Notes: generated from the letters alone by a model not told the origin. A stretch of 64,000 nt of DNA from Streptomyces tendae (GCF_014650435.1 NZ_BMUY01000006.1:310001-374000), one strand, 5' to 3'. Shown: positions 43,222 through 52,013, counted from the first letter of the stretch. Numbers and translations: made by a program.

Positions 43222-43254
43222 CGGGGGAGAAGGGGACGGGTGCTTCCGGGGCGG

Positions 43255-44586
43255 TCAGCCGATGCCCTGGCGGTCCGGCCGCAGGGCGAAGGCCCGGTCC
43301 GCCGGGGTCGGCGCGGTCCGCTCGACGGCCTGCCGCAGCAGCTCGCGCTGGCGCAACAGCGGCTCGCGCCGCTCCGGCGGCACGAGCCGCAGCAGGTCGT
43401 CGAGCCCCGCCACCAGACGCCGGGTGACCTGCGGCGACCCGACGGAACAGGCCCGGACCTCGGCGAACCCCAGGTCCACCAGCTCCGCCCACCCCGGCAC
43501 GGGCTGCACCAGCCGGACCACGCCGCGCCGGTCCCGGTGCGGCACGGCGTCCAGCGGCCGCCGGGACAGCGTGGCCAGGATCTGCACGACCCGGTCCAGC
43601 GCCTGCACGGCGGTCGTCGGATCGTTCACCGCCGGGGACAGGGCGCGCAGTCCGATGTCGGAGAGCTGGCGCAGCCCGAACGCCAGGTCCTGGTGGAAGG
43701 TGCGTTCCACGCCGACGGACAGGGCGTACCGCAGCGCACGGCGCGGCGGGGCCGCCCCGCCGTGCACCGCCAGGACCGGGGTGCCCGGCACCAGGAAGTC
43801 ACCGATCCGCGGGACCAGCCGCAGCACCACCCCGTGCCCCCGGGCCACCCGCACCAACCGGGCGACGTGCACGTCCCGCAGCACACCGCCCTGCCCGTCG
43901 TGGGCGACCCACGCCGTCACGGGCCCGAGGACGGGCGCCCCGCCGCCCTCCGCCGGCGCGGGCATCAGCGCCGCCACCCGGAAGGACTCGGCGGCGATCC
44001 GGGCGATCACATGGCTGACCCGCATCAGCCGCAGGGTGGCGTTCACGTACATCACGAACAGCAGCAGGCTCAGCGCGACCATGACGAGGGTCAGCACCGA
44101 CTGCACCAGCGGGACGGACGTGGCGATGCGGGGGTCGGCGTTGCTGTCGTAGCTGGTCAGGACGAGCAGCGTCAGCACGAAGGTGGCCAGGAAGACGGCG
44201 AAGGTCGCCTTGGTGATCCGGCTGCGGACGAACAGCCGCACCACCCGCGGGGTGAACTGCCCGCTCGCCATCTGCACCGCGACCAGCGAAATACTGAACA
44301 CCACACCGATGAAGGTCATCATCGCCGAGCCGACCGCCGACACCACCGTCTTCGCGTCGTCCGCGAAGCGCAGCAGCTCGGCGAGCGTGTCGTAGTCGCC
44401 GTCGTCCTGCAGCGAACGGACGAGCGCCGCGTCGAGCTCCTGGGCCACCAGCCAGACGACGAAGACACCCACCATGGCCGCGGTCGGCGCGAACCAGAAC
44501 GTGTCCCGCAGATGCTCCCTGAGCGGCGACAACGCCCGCGGCCGGCGCCGCGGGAGCGGGCCCTGCGTAACCATCCAGTCACTCAT
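43255..44586 (-). CDS. DUF2254 membrane protein
   Basis: 443 residues. The N-terminal half has four predicted membrane helices (FWFAPTAAMVGVFVVWLVAQ; a stretch near MMTFIGVVFSISLVAVQMA; FAVFLATFVLTLLVLTSY; LTLVMVALSLLLFVMYVNA). The C-terminal half is soluble and ends in the PADRAFALRPDRQGIG tail typical of the family. The QMASGQFTPRVVRLFVRSR and SPAVNDPTTAVQALDR stretches identify DUF2254. Function is unknown. It has no evident link to its neighbours. Confidence 0.85.
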   Translation of the reverse strand: MSDWMVTQGPLPRRRPRALSPLREHLRDTFWFAPTAAMVGVFVVWLVAQELDAALVRSLQDDGDYDTLAELLRFADDAKTVVSAVGSAMMTFIGVVFSISLVAVQMASGQFTPRVVRLFVRSRITKATFAVFLATFVLTLLVLTSYDSNADPRIATSVPLVQSVLTLVMVALSLLLFVMYVNATLRLMRVSHVIARIAAESFRVAALMPAPAEGGGAPVLGPVTAWVAHDGQGGVLRDVHVARLVRVARGHGVVLRLVPRIGDFLVPGTPVLAVHGGAAPPRRALRYALSVGVERTFHQDLAFGLRQLSDIGLRALSPAVNDPTTAVQALDRVVQILATLSRRPLDAVPHRDRRGVVRLVQPVPGWAELVDLGFAEVRACSVGSPQVTRRLVAGLDDLLRLVPPERREPLLRQRELLRQAVERTAPTPADRAFALRPDRQGIG

Positions 44587-44739
44587 GGTGCGACCCTAGG
44601 CGCAGCGCGGCCGCCGGTCCCGGACCGCCGCTCAGGGGAACGGCTGGGGAAGGAAACGCAGGTGAAAGGCACCGCGAAAGCTTGGTATGGTTGTCCATGT
44701 CGCCGCGGGGGAGCACCCCCGCACCGCGACAGACACCTG

Positions 44740-44824
44740 GTCCGGGTGGCGGAATGGCAGACGCGCTAGCTTGAGGTGCTAGTGCCCTTTATCGGGCGTG
44801 GGGGTTCAAGTCCCCCCTCGGACA
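44740..44824 (+). tRNA. tRNA-Leu, anticodon GAG
   Basis: An 85-base tRNA. The acceptor stem pairs GTCCGGG with CTCGGAC (one G-U), the discriminator is A, and CCA is not encoded. The anticodon stem CTAGC/GCTAG holds the loop TTGAGGT with anticodon GAG, reading CUC and CUU. The long variable arm (GCCC/GGGC) marks a class II tRNA, and the T arm GGGGG-TTCAAGT-CCCCC is perfect. The upstream 150 bases hold no gene; a TATGGT at 44686-44691 might be the -10 box. Confidence 0.95.
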
Positions 44825-44850
44825 CAAGAAACAAGATCAGGCAGAGAGGT

Positions 44851-44880
44851 GCCGGCCGGGACACGTCCCGGTCGGCTTTT
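44851..44880 (+). terminator. rho-independent terminator after tRNA-Leu
   Basis: GCCGGCCGGGA pairs with TCCCGGTCGGC (11 pairs, one G-U) around the loop CACG, followed directly by TTTT. It begins 26 bases after the tRNA end. Confidence 0.85.
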
Positions 44881-44993
44881 CTCGTTCCACGGGCCGCCGG
44901 ATCACTCACCGGCCGCCGAAAATACGGTGCGGCTCCGATCCGGGCCTCCCTACACTCACCGTGACACCGAGACCGAGTGAGGGGAGCAGGGCC

Positions 44994-45110
44994 GTGCGCA
45001 GCCGCACCGCACCCGTCGTTCCCCCGGCCCGGCACGAGGTGATCCTGGTGTCTTCGGCCGTCCGGTGCCCGCTGCGCGGCCGGCGCCGGATGCCCGCGAC
45101 GCACATCTGA
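44994..45110 (+). CDS. possible 38-residue leader ORF upstream of the EF-G paralogue
   Basis: GTG 44994 is preceded by a good ribosome site (GGGGAG, about seven bases away) and opens a 38-codon frame rich in Arg and Val (VRSRTAPVVPPARHEVI at the start) ending TGA 45108-45110. The EF-G-like gene starts 88 bases later. A short, well-initiated ORF here might be a regulatory leader. In such GC-rich DNA a chance ORF of this size is also easy. I do not recognise the peptide. Confidence 0.35.
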   Translation: MRSRTAPVVPPARHEVILVSSAVRCPLRGRRRMPATHI

Positions 45111-45198
45111 GAGCCGACGTCCCTTGCCGGGGCGTCCGGCACATGCGTCGGGGGAGATCGCGCTGCCCTTTTCCGGTTCCTCCGAAAGGCTTCGGGCC

Positions 45199-47262
45199 AT
45201 GCGCACCAACCCGCTCACCACCGTCCGCAACCTGGGCATCCTCGCCCACGTCGACGCGGGCAAGACCACCGTCACCGAGCGGATCCTCTACCTCACCGGT
45301 ACCACCCACAAGCGCGGCGAGGTCCACGACGGCACCACCGTCACCGACTTCGACCCGCAGGAACGCGACCGCGGCATCACCATCTTCGCCGCGGCCGTCA
45401 GCTGCACCTGGGCGGACCACCGGATCAACCTCATCGACACCCCGGGGCACGTCGACTTCGCCGACGAGGTCGAACGCTCCCTGCGCGTGCTGGACGGCGC
45501 GGTCGCCGTGTTCGACGCGGTGGCGGGAGTGGAACCGCAGAGCGAGTCCGTGTGGCGGCAGGCCGACCGGCACGGCGTGCCCAGGATCGCGTTCGTCAAC
45601 AAGATGGACCGGGCGGGCGCCGATCTCGACACCGCCGTCGCCTCCATCCGCGAACGACTGCACCCCGTACCCCTGGTCGTGCAGCTGCCCATCGGCACGG
45701 AGGACGGCTTCACCGGCGTCGTCGACCTGCCGCGCATGCGCGCCCTCGTATGGGGCGACGGCGCGGACACGGCCGAGGAGGGGCCGGTGCCCGACGCCCT
45801 GCGCGAGGAGGCGGCACGCAGGCGGCGGCTGCTGGAGGAAGCGGTCGCCGAACGCCACCCGGCCGCGCTGGAGGAGTTCTGCGACCGGGAGACGCTCACC
45901 GCGGCCACCCTCACCGACGCCCTGCGCGACCTGACGCGCACCGGCGACGGCGTGGTCGTGCTGTGCGGCTCGGCCTACCGCAACCGCGGCGTCGAACCGC
46001 TGCTGGACGCCGTGGTGGCGTACCTGCCCTCGCCGCTGGACGTCCCCGCGGTGCGGGGCACCCACGACGGCACGGAGCAGGAACGGCCAGCCGACCCGGC
46101 GGCACCGATGGCGGCACTGGCGTTCAAGGTGAACGCCACCCCGACCGGACGACTGACGTACCTGAGGGTCTACTCGGGCACGATCGAGAAGGGAGACACC
46201 GTGTGGGACGCGGGTACGCGCCGCAGCGAGCGCGTCGGCCGCATCCTGCGGGTCCGGGCCGACCGGCACGACCCGCTGGAGCGCGCGGTCGCCGGGGACA
46301 TCGTCGCCGTGGTCGGGCTGAAGTCGGCCCGCGCCGGCTCGACCCTGTGCGCGCCGGGCACCCCGCTGCTCCTGGAACCCCCGGGCGTGCCCGAACCCGT
46401 CGTGCACGTGGCGGTGGAGGCCCGGCGCGCCACCGACACCGACCGGCTCGCCTCGGCGCTCGCCAGGCTGACCGAGGAGGACCCCTCACTGGCCGTGCGG
46501 ACCGACCCGGAGACGGGACAGACCGTGCTGTCGGGCATGGGCGAACTGCACCTGGAGGTCGCCATGGAACGCGTACGGCGCGAGCACGGTCTCGAGGTCT
46601 CCGTGGGCCGCCCCGGTGTGGCGTACCGCGAGACGGTCGGCGAAGGGGTCACCGGCTTCGTGCACCGGCATGTCAAACAGGACGGCGGCGCCGGTCAGTT
46701 CGCGCACGTCGTGCTCGACGTGGAGCCCTGGGAGCGGGACATCGAGGGCGGCGACGGGTTCGTGTTCCGTTCGGCCGTCGTCGGCGGGCGCGTGCCGCAG
46801 GAGTACGTCCGGGCCGTCGAGGCGGGCTGCCGGGACGCCCTCGCCGAGGGCCCGCTCGGCGGGCACCCGGTGACCGGCCTGAGGGTCACGCTCACCGACG
46901 GCCAGACCCATGTGAAGGACTCCTCGGACACGGCCTTCCGCACCGCCGGCCGGTTCGGTCTCCGCGACGCTCTGCGCGCCTCGGAGATGGTGCTGCTCGA
47001 ACCGGTCGTGGAGGTCACGGTCACCGTGCCCGAGGACGGGCTCGGCGGTGTGCTCGGTGACCTCGCCGCGCGCCGCGGCCGGGTCACCGGTTCCGACACG
47101 CGGGGCGGCTCGGCGGTGGTCACGGCCACCGTCCCGCTGGCCGAACTGTTCGGCTACGCGACCCGGCTGCGCAGCCGCACCCAGGGTCGCGGCACCTTCA
47201 CCGCCCGGCCCACCGGTTACGCACCGGCGCCGGTCGTGACGGCCGGCCCGACCACGCGGTAG
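45199..47262 (+). CDS. elongation factor G paralogue
   Basis: 687 residues, close to EF-G (about 700). GTPase motifs: AHVDAGKTT (G1), DRGITI (G2), DTPGHVDF (G3), VNKMDR (G4) and CGSAYRNRG near G5. Domain II follows at about 310, then domains III-V, with GQFAHVVLDVEP and QTHVKDSSDTAFRTAGR. EF-G moves tRNAs on the ribosome. This copy is outside the usual rpsL-rpsG-fusA-tuf context, and its sequence departs from the housekeeping enzyme, for example a G' subdomain about 90 residues long with many changes. A role under stress, in recycling or in resistance to an EF-G inhibitor is possible. ATG 45199 was chosen because the conserved start (NLGILAHVDAG) lies ten residues later. Confidence 0.88.
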   Translation: MRTNPLTTVRNLGILAHVDAGKTTVTERILYLTGTTHKRGEVHDGTTVTDFDPQERDRGITIFAAAVSCTWADHRINLIDTPGHVDFADEVERSLRVLDGAVAVFDAVAGVEPQSESVWRQADRHGVPRIAFVNKMDRAGADLDTAVASIRERLHPVPLVVQLPIGTEDGFTGVVDLPRMRALVWGDGADTAEEGPVPDALREEAARRRRLLEEAVAERHPAALEEFCDRETLTAATLTDALRDLTRTGDGVVVLCGSAYRNRGVEPLLDAVVAYLPSPLDVPAVRGTHDGTEQERPADPAAPMAALAFKVNATPTGRLTYLRVYSGTIEKGDTVWDAGTRRSERVGRILRVRADRHDPLERAVAGDIVAVVGLKSARAGSTLCAPGTPLLLEPPGVPEPVVHVAVEARRATDTDRLASALARLTEEDPSLAVRTDPETGQTVLSGMGELHLEVAMERVRREHGLEVSVGRPGVAYRETVGEGVTGFVHRHVKQDGGAGQFAHVVLDVEPWERDIEGGDGFVFRSAVVGGRVPQEYVRAVEAGCRDALAEGPLGGHPVTGLRVTLTDGQTHVKDSSDTAFRTAGRFGLRDALRASEMVLLEPVVEVTVTVPEDGLGGVLGDLAARRGRVTGSDTRGGSAVVTATVPLAELFGYATRLRSRTQGRGTFTARPTGYAPAPVVTAGPTTR

Positions 47263-47266
47263 GCGC

Positions 47267-47353
47267 GGCGCGGCACCTTCACGCCCCGGGCACGCGGCGC
47301 GGCACTCACACGCCCCGAGCACGCGGCGCGGCACCAACACGCCCACGGCATGC
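47267..47353 (+). repeat. three 29-bp tandem repeats leading into a terminator
   Basis: Units begin GGCGCGGCAC and end in GGCACGC, GAGCACGC or GGCATGC (47267-47295, 47296-47324, 47325-47353). A fourth copy of the unit start, at 47354, forms the left arm of the following hairpin. Units differ by a few bases each. Confidence 0.85.
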
Positions 47354-47398
47354 GGCGCGGCACCCTCACGCCCCCCGGGCACGAGGGTGCCGCGCCGC
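47352..47398. terminator. bidirectional terminator hairpin between EF-G and LacI genes
   Basis: Sixteen perfect pairs (47352-47367 with 47383-47398; left arm GCGGCGCGGCACCCTC) with a 15-base loop. It lies 89 bases after the EF-G stop and 49 bases from the LacI stop on the other strand. The left arm is the fourth copy of the 29-bp repeat. Confidence 0.75.
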
Positions 47399-47447
47399 GG
47401 GTTCCCGTGCGGGGTCGGTCTTCGAGACCCGGTCCCGTCCGCCCCGG

Positions 47448-48476
47448 CTACCCGCGCTCCGGAGACGCCGCGCGGGGCGGCGCCGTAGAGGCGCGCACCA
47501 CGAGTTCGGTGGCGAGCTCGATGTGGTGGGAATCGACCCGCTCACCGTTGGCGAGCCGGAGGGCGGTGCGCAGGGCGGCACCGCCCATCTCCCGCAGGGG
47601 CTGGCGGACGGTGGTGAGGGGCGGCGACGCCATCCGGGCGAGGCTCGTGTCGTCGAAGCCCACCACGCTCAGGTCCTCCGGGACGCGCAGACCCCGGGCG
47701 CGGGCCGCCTCGACGACGCCGACGGCGATCTCGTCGTTGCCCGCGAAGACCGCGGTGGGTGGCTCCTCCAGGTCCAGCAGCGCCGCGGCTCCGAGCAGTC
47801 CGCTCTCGTAGGTGAACTCTCCCGGCCGGGTGTGGGCCTCGGGTACGGGCACGCCGCCCGCCTCCATGGCGGCGCGGTAGCCGTGCAGGCGTGCCTGGTT
47901 GCACACGGCCATGGCGGGTCCGCCGAGATAGGCGACCCGGCGGTGACCGAGGGAGAGCAGGTGCTGGGTCGCGGCCAGGCCGCCCGCGAAGTTGGTGGCC
48001 CCCACACTGTGGATCCGGCTGTCCGGCAGGTGCAACGGGTCCAGCACCACCAGCGGCAGCCCGGAGCGGGCCAGTTCGTTCAGGTGCGCCGCGGTGTACA
48101 CGCTGGTGATCGCGATGACGGCACGACGCCCGGCCGACACCAGGTTCCGGGCCCAGTGCGGGGCAGCGGACGCCTTGCTGACCACCACCGAGGCCCCCGA
48201 CTCGGAGGCCGCGTCGACGATCCCTTCCAGGGTCTCGGCCACGTACGACTTCAGTCCGCCCCTGAACTGCACCTCGATGGTGGGGCTTTCCCCCGCGTCC
48301 GTGTGCCGGAACACGGGCGCGAGGTAGGCGTGCTCGTGCAGCAGTTCCTGCACCCGGGTGCGGGTCCCCGGGGCCACGTCACCGCGGCCGTTGACCACCT
48401 TGGACACCGTCGCCACGGACACCCCGGCCGCTCGTGCGATGTCCGCCAACGTGGTGCGCCTCGCGTCCGGTCGCAT
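47448..48476 (-). CDS. LacI-family transcriptional regulator
   Basis: 342 residues from ATG 48474-48476. The helix-turn-helix and hinge read TTLADIARAAGVSVATVSKVVNGRGDVAPGTRTRVQELL, complete for the family. The periplasmic-binding-protein-like sensor domain follows (LPLVVLDPLHLPDSRIHSVGATNFAGGLAATQHL; AVFAGNDEIAVGVVEAARARGLRVPEDLSVVGFDD). An upstream in-frame ATG at 48566 adds 30 unrelated residues. It is divergent from a sugar ABC importer. Two CGAAA-type palindromes in the shared region are likely its operators, so it probably represses the importer until an oligosaccharide or sugar binds. Confidence 0.93.
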   Translation of the reverse strand: MRPDARRTTLADIARAAGVSVATVSKVVNGRGDVAPGTRTRVQELLHEHAYLAPVFRHTDAGESPTIEVQFRGGLKSYVAETLEGIVDAASESGASVVVSKASAAPHWARNLVSAGRRAVIAITSVYTAAHLNELARSGLPLVVLDPLHLPDSRIHSVGATNFAGGLAATQHLLSLGHRRVAYLGGPAMAVCNQARLHGYRAAMEAGGVPVPEAHTRPGEFTYESGLLGAAALLDLEEPPTAVFAGNDEIAVGVVEAARARGLRVPEDLSVVGFDDTSLARMASPPLTTVRQPLREMGGAALRTALRLANGERVDSHHIELATELVVRASTAPPRAASPERG

Positions 48477-48607
48477 CGGTTCCCTCCCACGGGTACGTCC
48501 ACCGTGTGGTGAGTCGCCGCTCGGGCGGCAACGCGGGTGGAACCGGTCAACAGTACGGCAACGCAACTCGTGTCACCTCACCTTCTCTGTCCTGCAGTCA
48601 TGCATTT

Positions 48608-48620
48608 CGAAACTGTTTCG
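48608..48620. promoter_or_regulatory. LacI-type operator 1
   Basis: CGAAAC-T-GTTTCG, a perfect dyad of the kind bound by LacI-family proteins. It is 131 bases upstream of the LacI start and 83 bases before the proposed -35 box of the importer gene. The 344-base intergenic region 48477-48820 holds this site, a promoter, and a second imperfect site. Confidence 0.6.
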
Positions 48621-48702
48621 AGGTTGTCAGGGCTCCTTGATGGTCGATAGATCCCAGTCGTAGCAAGGGTCCTTGGGGCGGGAGAACACATCCGCACGTG
48701 CC

Positions 48703-48732
48703 TTGACACCCTGTCAGTCTGCTCCCTAACTT
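48703..48732 (+). promoter_or_regulatory. promoter of the sugar ABC importer operon
   Basis: TTGACA at 48703-48708 and TAACTT at 48727-48732 with an 18-base gap resemble a vegetative Streptomyces promoter. Transcription should start near 48740, leaving a leader of about 80 bases before ATG 48821 that contains the second operator. Confidence 0.55.
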
Positions 48733-48761
48733 GCATGAGCAGAGCTCGGAGAAGGCGATTT

Positions 48762-48773
48762 CGAAAACCTTTC
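48762..48773. promoter_or_regulatory. LacI-type operator 2 (imperfect)
   Basis: CGAAAACCTTTC, with one good half (CGAAA) and a degenerate partner, lies just downstream of the proposed transcription start. Binding here would block the promoter, and looping to operator 1 is possible. Confidence 0.4.
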
Positions 48774-48820
48774 ACCACGAGTCACGAGAAGCCGACGGCT
48801 CTCGGGTGCGGAGAAAAGAC

Positions 48821-50131
48821 ATGGCGCTCTCCCGACGTACTCTCCTAGGCCTGGCCGCCGGTGTGCCGGTCTCCGCGGCGCTGGCGGCCTGCGGCTCGTC
48901 CGGACCCGGCAAGAGCGGTGGCGGTGCCACGTACTGGTACCTGAACGGCCAACCGCAGGAAGGAGTCCGGGCCGGTGCGGTGGACGCCTTCAACAAGGCC
49001 CATCCGGACGGCCGGATCAAGGACACCACGTTCCAGAACGACGCCTACAAGACCAAGATCAAGACGGCCATCGGCGCGGGGCAGGCGCCCACCGTCATCT
49101 GGGGCTGGGGCGGCGGGACACTGCGCACCTACGCGGAAGCCGGCCAGGTCGACGACCTCACCTCGTGGTTCGACCAGCATCCCGAGGTCAAGAAGGCGCG
49201 GTTCCCGTCGTCCTTCGGCGCGGCGACCGTGGACGGCAAGATCTACGCGGTCCCGTGCGACGCCGTGCAGCCGATCGTCCTCTACTACAACAAGAGGGTC
49301 TTCGAGAAGGTCGGCGCGGAGCCACCGGAGTCCTGGGAAGACATCATGGCGCTGGTGCCCCGGTTCAACGCGAAGGGCATAGCGCCGTTCTCCCTCGGTG
49401 GTCAGTCCCGGTGGACGAACATGATGTGGCTGGAGTTCCTGTTCGACCGCATCGGCGGTCCCGAGGTGTTCCAGGCCGTCATCGAGGGCCAGAAGGACGC
49501 CTGGTCGCACCCGGACGCCATCACCGCGCTGACCAGGGTGCAGGAGCTGGTCGAGGCCGACGGGTTCATCAAGGGCTTCTCGTCCATCACCGCCGACTCC
49601 AACGCGGACCAGGCGCTGCTCTACACCGACAAGGCCGCCATGATGCTGCACGGGGCGTGGTCGTACGGCATCCAGCAGGCCGACGGCGGCGACTTCGTCC
49701 CCAGCGGCGGCCTCGGCTACATGAACTTCCCACCCGTCGACGGCGGCAAGGGCGATCCGAGCAACGCGGTCGGCAACCCCGCCCAGTACCTCTCCCTCTC
49801 CTCCAAGGCCACCGAGGAGGAGAAGAAGATCGCCAAGGAGTTCTTCGCGACCGGCGTCCTCCAGGACGCCGAGGTGCAGGCGTGGATCGACAACGGGTCC
49901 GTACCGGTCCGGGTCGGCACGGAGAAGCTCCTGGCCGCCTCCAAGAGCGCCGACTTCCTCCAGCTCAACTACGGCATCGCCAGCAAGGCCAAGACGTTCG
50001 TGCAGTCCTGGGACCAGGCCCTCAGCCCGACGGCCGCCGAGACGCTGCTGGACAACGTCGCCAAGCTCTTCCAGTTGTCCGTCTCGCCGCAGCAGTTCGC
50101 CGGCAACCTCAACGCGGTCATCGGCACATGA
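48821..50131 (+). CDS. sugar-binding lipoprotein of ABC importer (family 1 SBP)
   Basis: 436 residues. The N-terminus MALSRRTLLGLAAG with a lipobox LAAC (C24) suggests a Tat-type lipoprotein. The mature part is an extracellular solute-binding protein of the oligosaccharide group: ATYWYLNGQPQEGVRAGAVDAFNKAHPD, IYAVPCDAVQPIVLYYNKRVFEKVGAEPPESWEDIMAL, KAAMMLHGAWSYG. ATG 48821 is preceded by GGAGAAAAG; a longer in-frame start at 48731 would put the promoter inside the gene. It is first in an operon with two permeases and a GH3 enzyme. No ATP-binding protein is encoded, so it must use a shared ATPase such as MsiK. Confidence 0.92.
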   Translation: MALSRRTLLGLAAGVPVSAALAACGSSGPGKSGGGATYWYLNGQPQEGVRAGAVDAFNKAHPDGRIKDTTFQNDAYKTKIKTAIGAGQAPTVIWGWGGGTLRTYAEAGQVDDLTSWFDQHPEVKKARFPSSFGAATVDGKIYAVPCDAVQPIVLYYNKRVFEKVGAEPPESWEDIMALVPRFNAKGIAPFSLGGQSRWTNMMWLEFLFDRIGGPEVFQAVIEGQKDAWSHPDAITALTRVQELVEADGFIKGFSSITADSNADQALLYTDKAAMMLHGAWSYGIQQADGGDFVPSGGLGYMNFPPVDGGKGDPSNAVGNPAQYLSLSSKATEEEKKIAKEFFATGVLQDAEVQAWIDNGSVPVRVGTEKLLAASKSADFLQLNYGIASKAKTFVQSWDQALSPTAAETLLDNVAKLFQLSVSPQQFAGNLNAVIGT

Positions 50132-51030
50132 GCCCACACACGGGCCACGCGCCCGGCCGCCCACCGCGCAGCATCCTGCCGTGGCTGGCGACGCCGGCGC
50201 TGGTGGTCTTCGTCGGCTTCGCGGTGGTGCCGCTCGTCGGTGTCTTCGCGCTGAGCTTCACCACGTGGGACGGGATCGGCACCATCCACGGCTCGGGGCT
50301 GGACAGTTGGCGCGCGGTGCTCACCGACCCCGGGCTGCCGCACGCCCTGTGGGTGACGTTCCTGGTGATGGCCGTGTCCTGGGCCGTTCAGACACCGCTG
50401 AGCATTCTGCTCGGCACGTTCCTGGCGGGCCGCCAGCGGTACCGCGCGGTGCTGGGCGTGGTCTACTTCATCCCCCTGATGCTCAGCTCCGCCGCCATCG
50501 CGATCGCGTACAAGGCGCTGCTGGATCCCAATTTCGGGCTCGGAGCGGGGCTGAAGCTACCGCTGCTGGTCCAGGACTGGCTGGGGCGGCCGGGGCTCGC
50601 GTTCGGGGTCGTCGTCTTCGTCGTCTCCTGGCAGTTCGTCCCGTTCCATTCCCTGATCTACCAGGGCGGCGTCCAGCAGATCCCCAAGTCCCTCTACGAG
50701 GCGGCACAGCTGGACGGGGCCGGACGCATCCGGCAGTTCTTCAGCATTACCCTGCCCCAGCTGAGGTACACCGTCATCACCTCGTCCACGCTGATGGTGG
50801 TGGGGTCGCTGACCTTCTTCGACCTCATCTTCGTGCTGACCGAGGGCGGCCCCGGGGACGCCACCCGGGTGCTCGCACTGGACATGTACAAGCGGGGATT
50901 CCAGGCCAGCCTGATGGGACCGGCCAGCGTCATCGCGGTCATCCTGGTCCTGGTGGGTCTGGCCCTCGCGCTGCTGCTGCGCAGGCTCGGGGGCCGGGAC
51001 GCCGGCGCGAGCCAACTCGAGGGAGCCTGA
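50128..51030 (+). CDS. sugar ABC transporter permease 1 (MalF type)
   Basis: 300 residues with six membrane helices. The binding-protein-dependent permease loop is YEAAQLDGAGRIRQFFSITLPQLR, the EAA motif of this family. The start ATG overlaps the lipoprotein stop by four bases. It pairs with permease 2 immediately downstream. Confidence 0.93.
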   Translation: MSPHTGHAPGRPPRSILPWLATPALVVFVGFAVVPLVGVFALSFTTWDGIGTIHGSGLDSWRAVLTDPGLPHALWVTFLVMAVSWAVQTPLSILLGTFLAGRQRYRAVLGVVYFIPLMLSSAAIAIAYKALLDPNFGLGAGLKLPLLVQDWLGRPGLAFGVVVFVVSWQFVPFHSLIYQGGVQQIPKSLYEAAQLDGAGRIRQFFSITLPQLRYTVITSSTLMVVGSLTFFDLIFVLTEGGPGDATRVLALDMYKRGFQASLMGPASVIAVILVLVGLALALLLRRLGGRDAGASQLEGA

Positions 51031-51031
51031 G

Positions 51032-51929
51032 GTGACCACCACACTGCCCGAGGCGCGTCGGCCGGCCGAGGCCGCCGACCGCGACCGGCCGCAGCGCTCG
51101 GCCCGGGTGACCGGGCCGGCGCAACTGGGCCGGCGGCCTGGCGGGATGGCTCTGGCTGGTCGTCGTCGCCGTGCCCCTGTACTGGACCCTCATCACCAGT
51201 CTCAAGGCCCAGAGCCGCTATTACGCCGAGAACCCGCTGGCGCCTCCGGCCGACCCGACGCTGGACAACTACCGGCTGGTCATCGAGTCCGACTTCCTCC
51301 GCTACTTCGCGAACAGCGTCGTGGTCACGGTGGGCGCCGTGGTGCCGGCGGTCCTGTTCTCCTTCATGGCGGCCTACGCGATCGTCCGAGGCCGGCGCAT
51401 GCGGGTACTGCGCGCGATGAACGGCCTGTTCCTCATGGGCCTTGCCATCCCGCTGCAGGCGACCGTGATCCCGGTCTACCTGATCATCATCAAGCTCCAG
51501 TTGTACGACAGCCTGCTGGCGTTGATCCTGCCGTCCATCGCCTTCGCCATCCCGCTGTCGGTGCTGGTGCTGGCCAACTTCGTCCGGGACGTGCCCAACG
51601 AACTGTTCGACTCGATGCGGGTGGACGGCGCCACCGAATGGACGACGATGTGGCGGCTGGCGGCACCGCTCACCCGACCGGCCATACTCACCGTGACCAT
51701 CTTCAACGCACTGACCATCTGGAACGGGTTCCTGCTGCCACTGGTGCTCACCCAGAGCCCGCAGCGCCGGACCCTGCCGCTCGCGCTGTGGACCTTCCAG
51801 GGCCAGTACGGGGTCAACGTCCCCGCCGTCCTGGCCGCCGTCGTCCTCACCACCCTGCCCGTCCTGATCCTGTACGCGTTCGGCCGCCGCCAGTTGCTGA
51901 GCGGTCTGACCGCCGGATTCAGTCGCTGA
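51032..51929 (+). CDS. sugar ABC transporter permease 2 (MalG type), apparent N-terminal frameshift
   Basis: From about 51120 to the stop at 51927-51929 the frame encodes a MalG-type permease: NWAGGLAGWLWLVVVAVPLYW as first helix, TSLKAQSRYYAENPLAPP, LFDSMRVDGATEWTTMWRLAAPLTRPA (EAA loop) and a normal C-terminus. This frame has a TGA at 51108-51110 and no ATG or GTG before the GTG at 51171, which lies inside the first helix. The expected start, GTG 51032, two bases after the permease 1 stop, is in another frame and gives MTTTLPEARRPAEAADRDRP, a typical polar N-terminus. Joining the two frames between 51110 and about 51130 restores a full-length protein. So there is a frame change, a real mutation, programmed shift or sequencing error. 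A truncated product from 51171 (252 residues) would lose most of helix 1. Confidence 0.75.
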
Positions 51930-52013
51930 CCGACGCCGGCGCGGTGCCCGGTACCTGCCGTCTACCTGTTCGCCCGTCATGCCCTGGATGGGCCTGCCGG
52001 GCGTGGGAGGAAA

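Noticed and set aside
44740..45198. Integration site of a mobile element at tRNA-Leu
   Set aside because: No integrase, excisionase or duplicated tRNA 3' end was seen in the flanking sequence; the genes on both sides are ordinary chromosomal types.
45199..47262. Tetracycline ribosomal protection protein
   Set aside because: The overall motifs and length are those of EF-G rather than TetM-type proteins. The possibility of some ribosome-protective role remains open.
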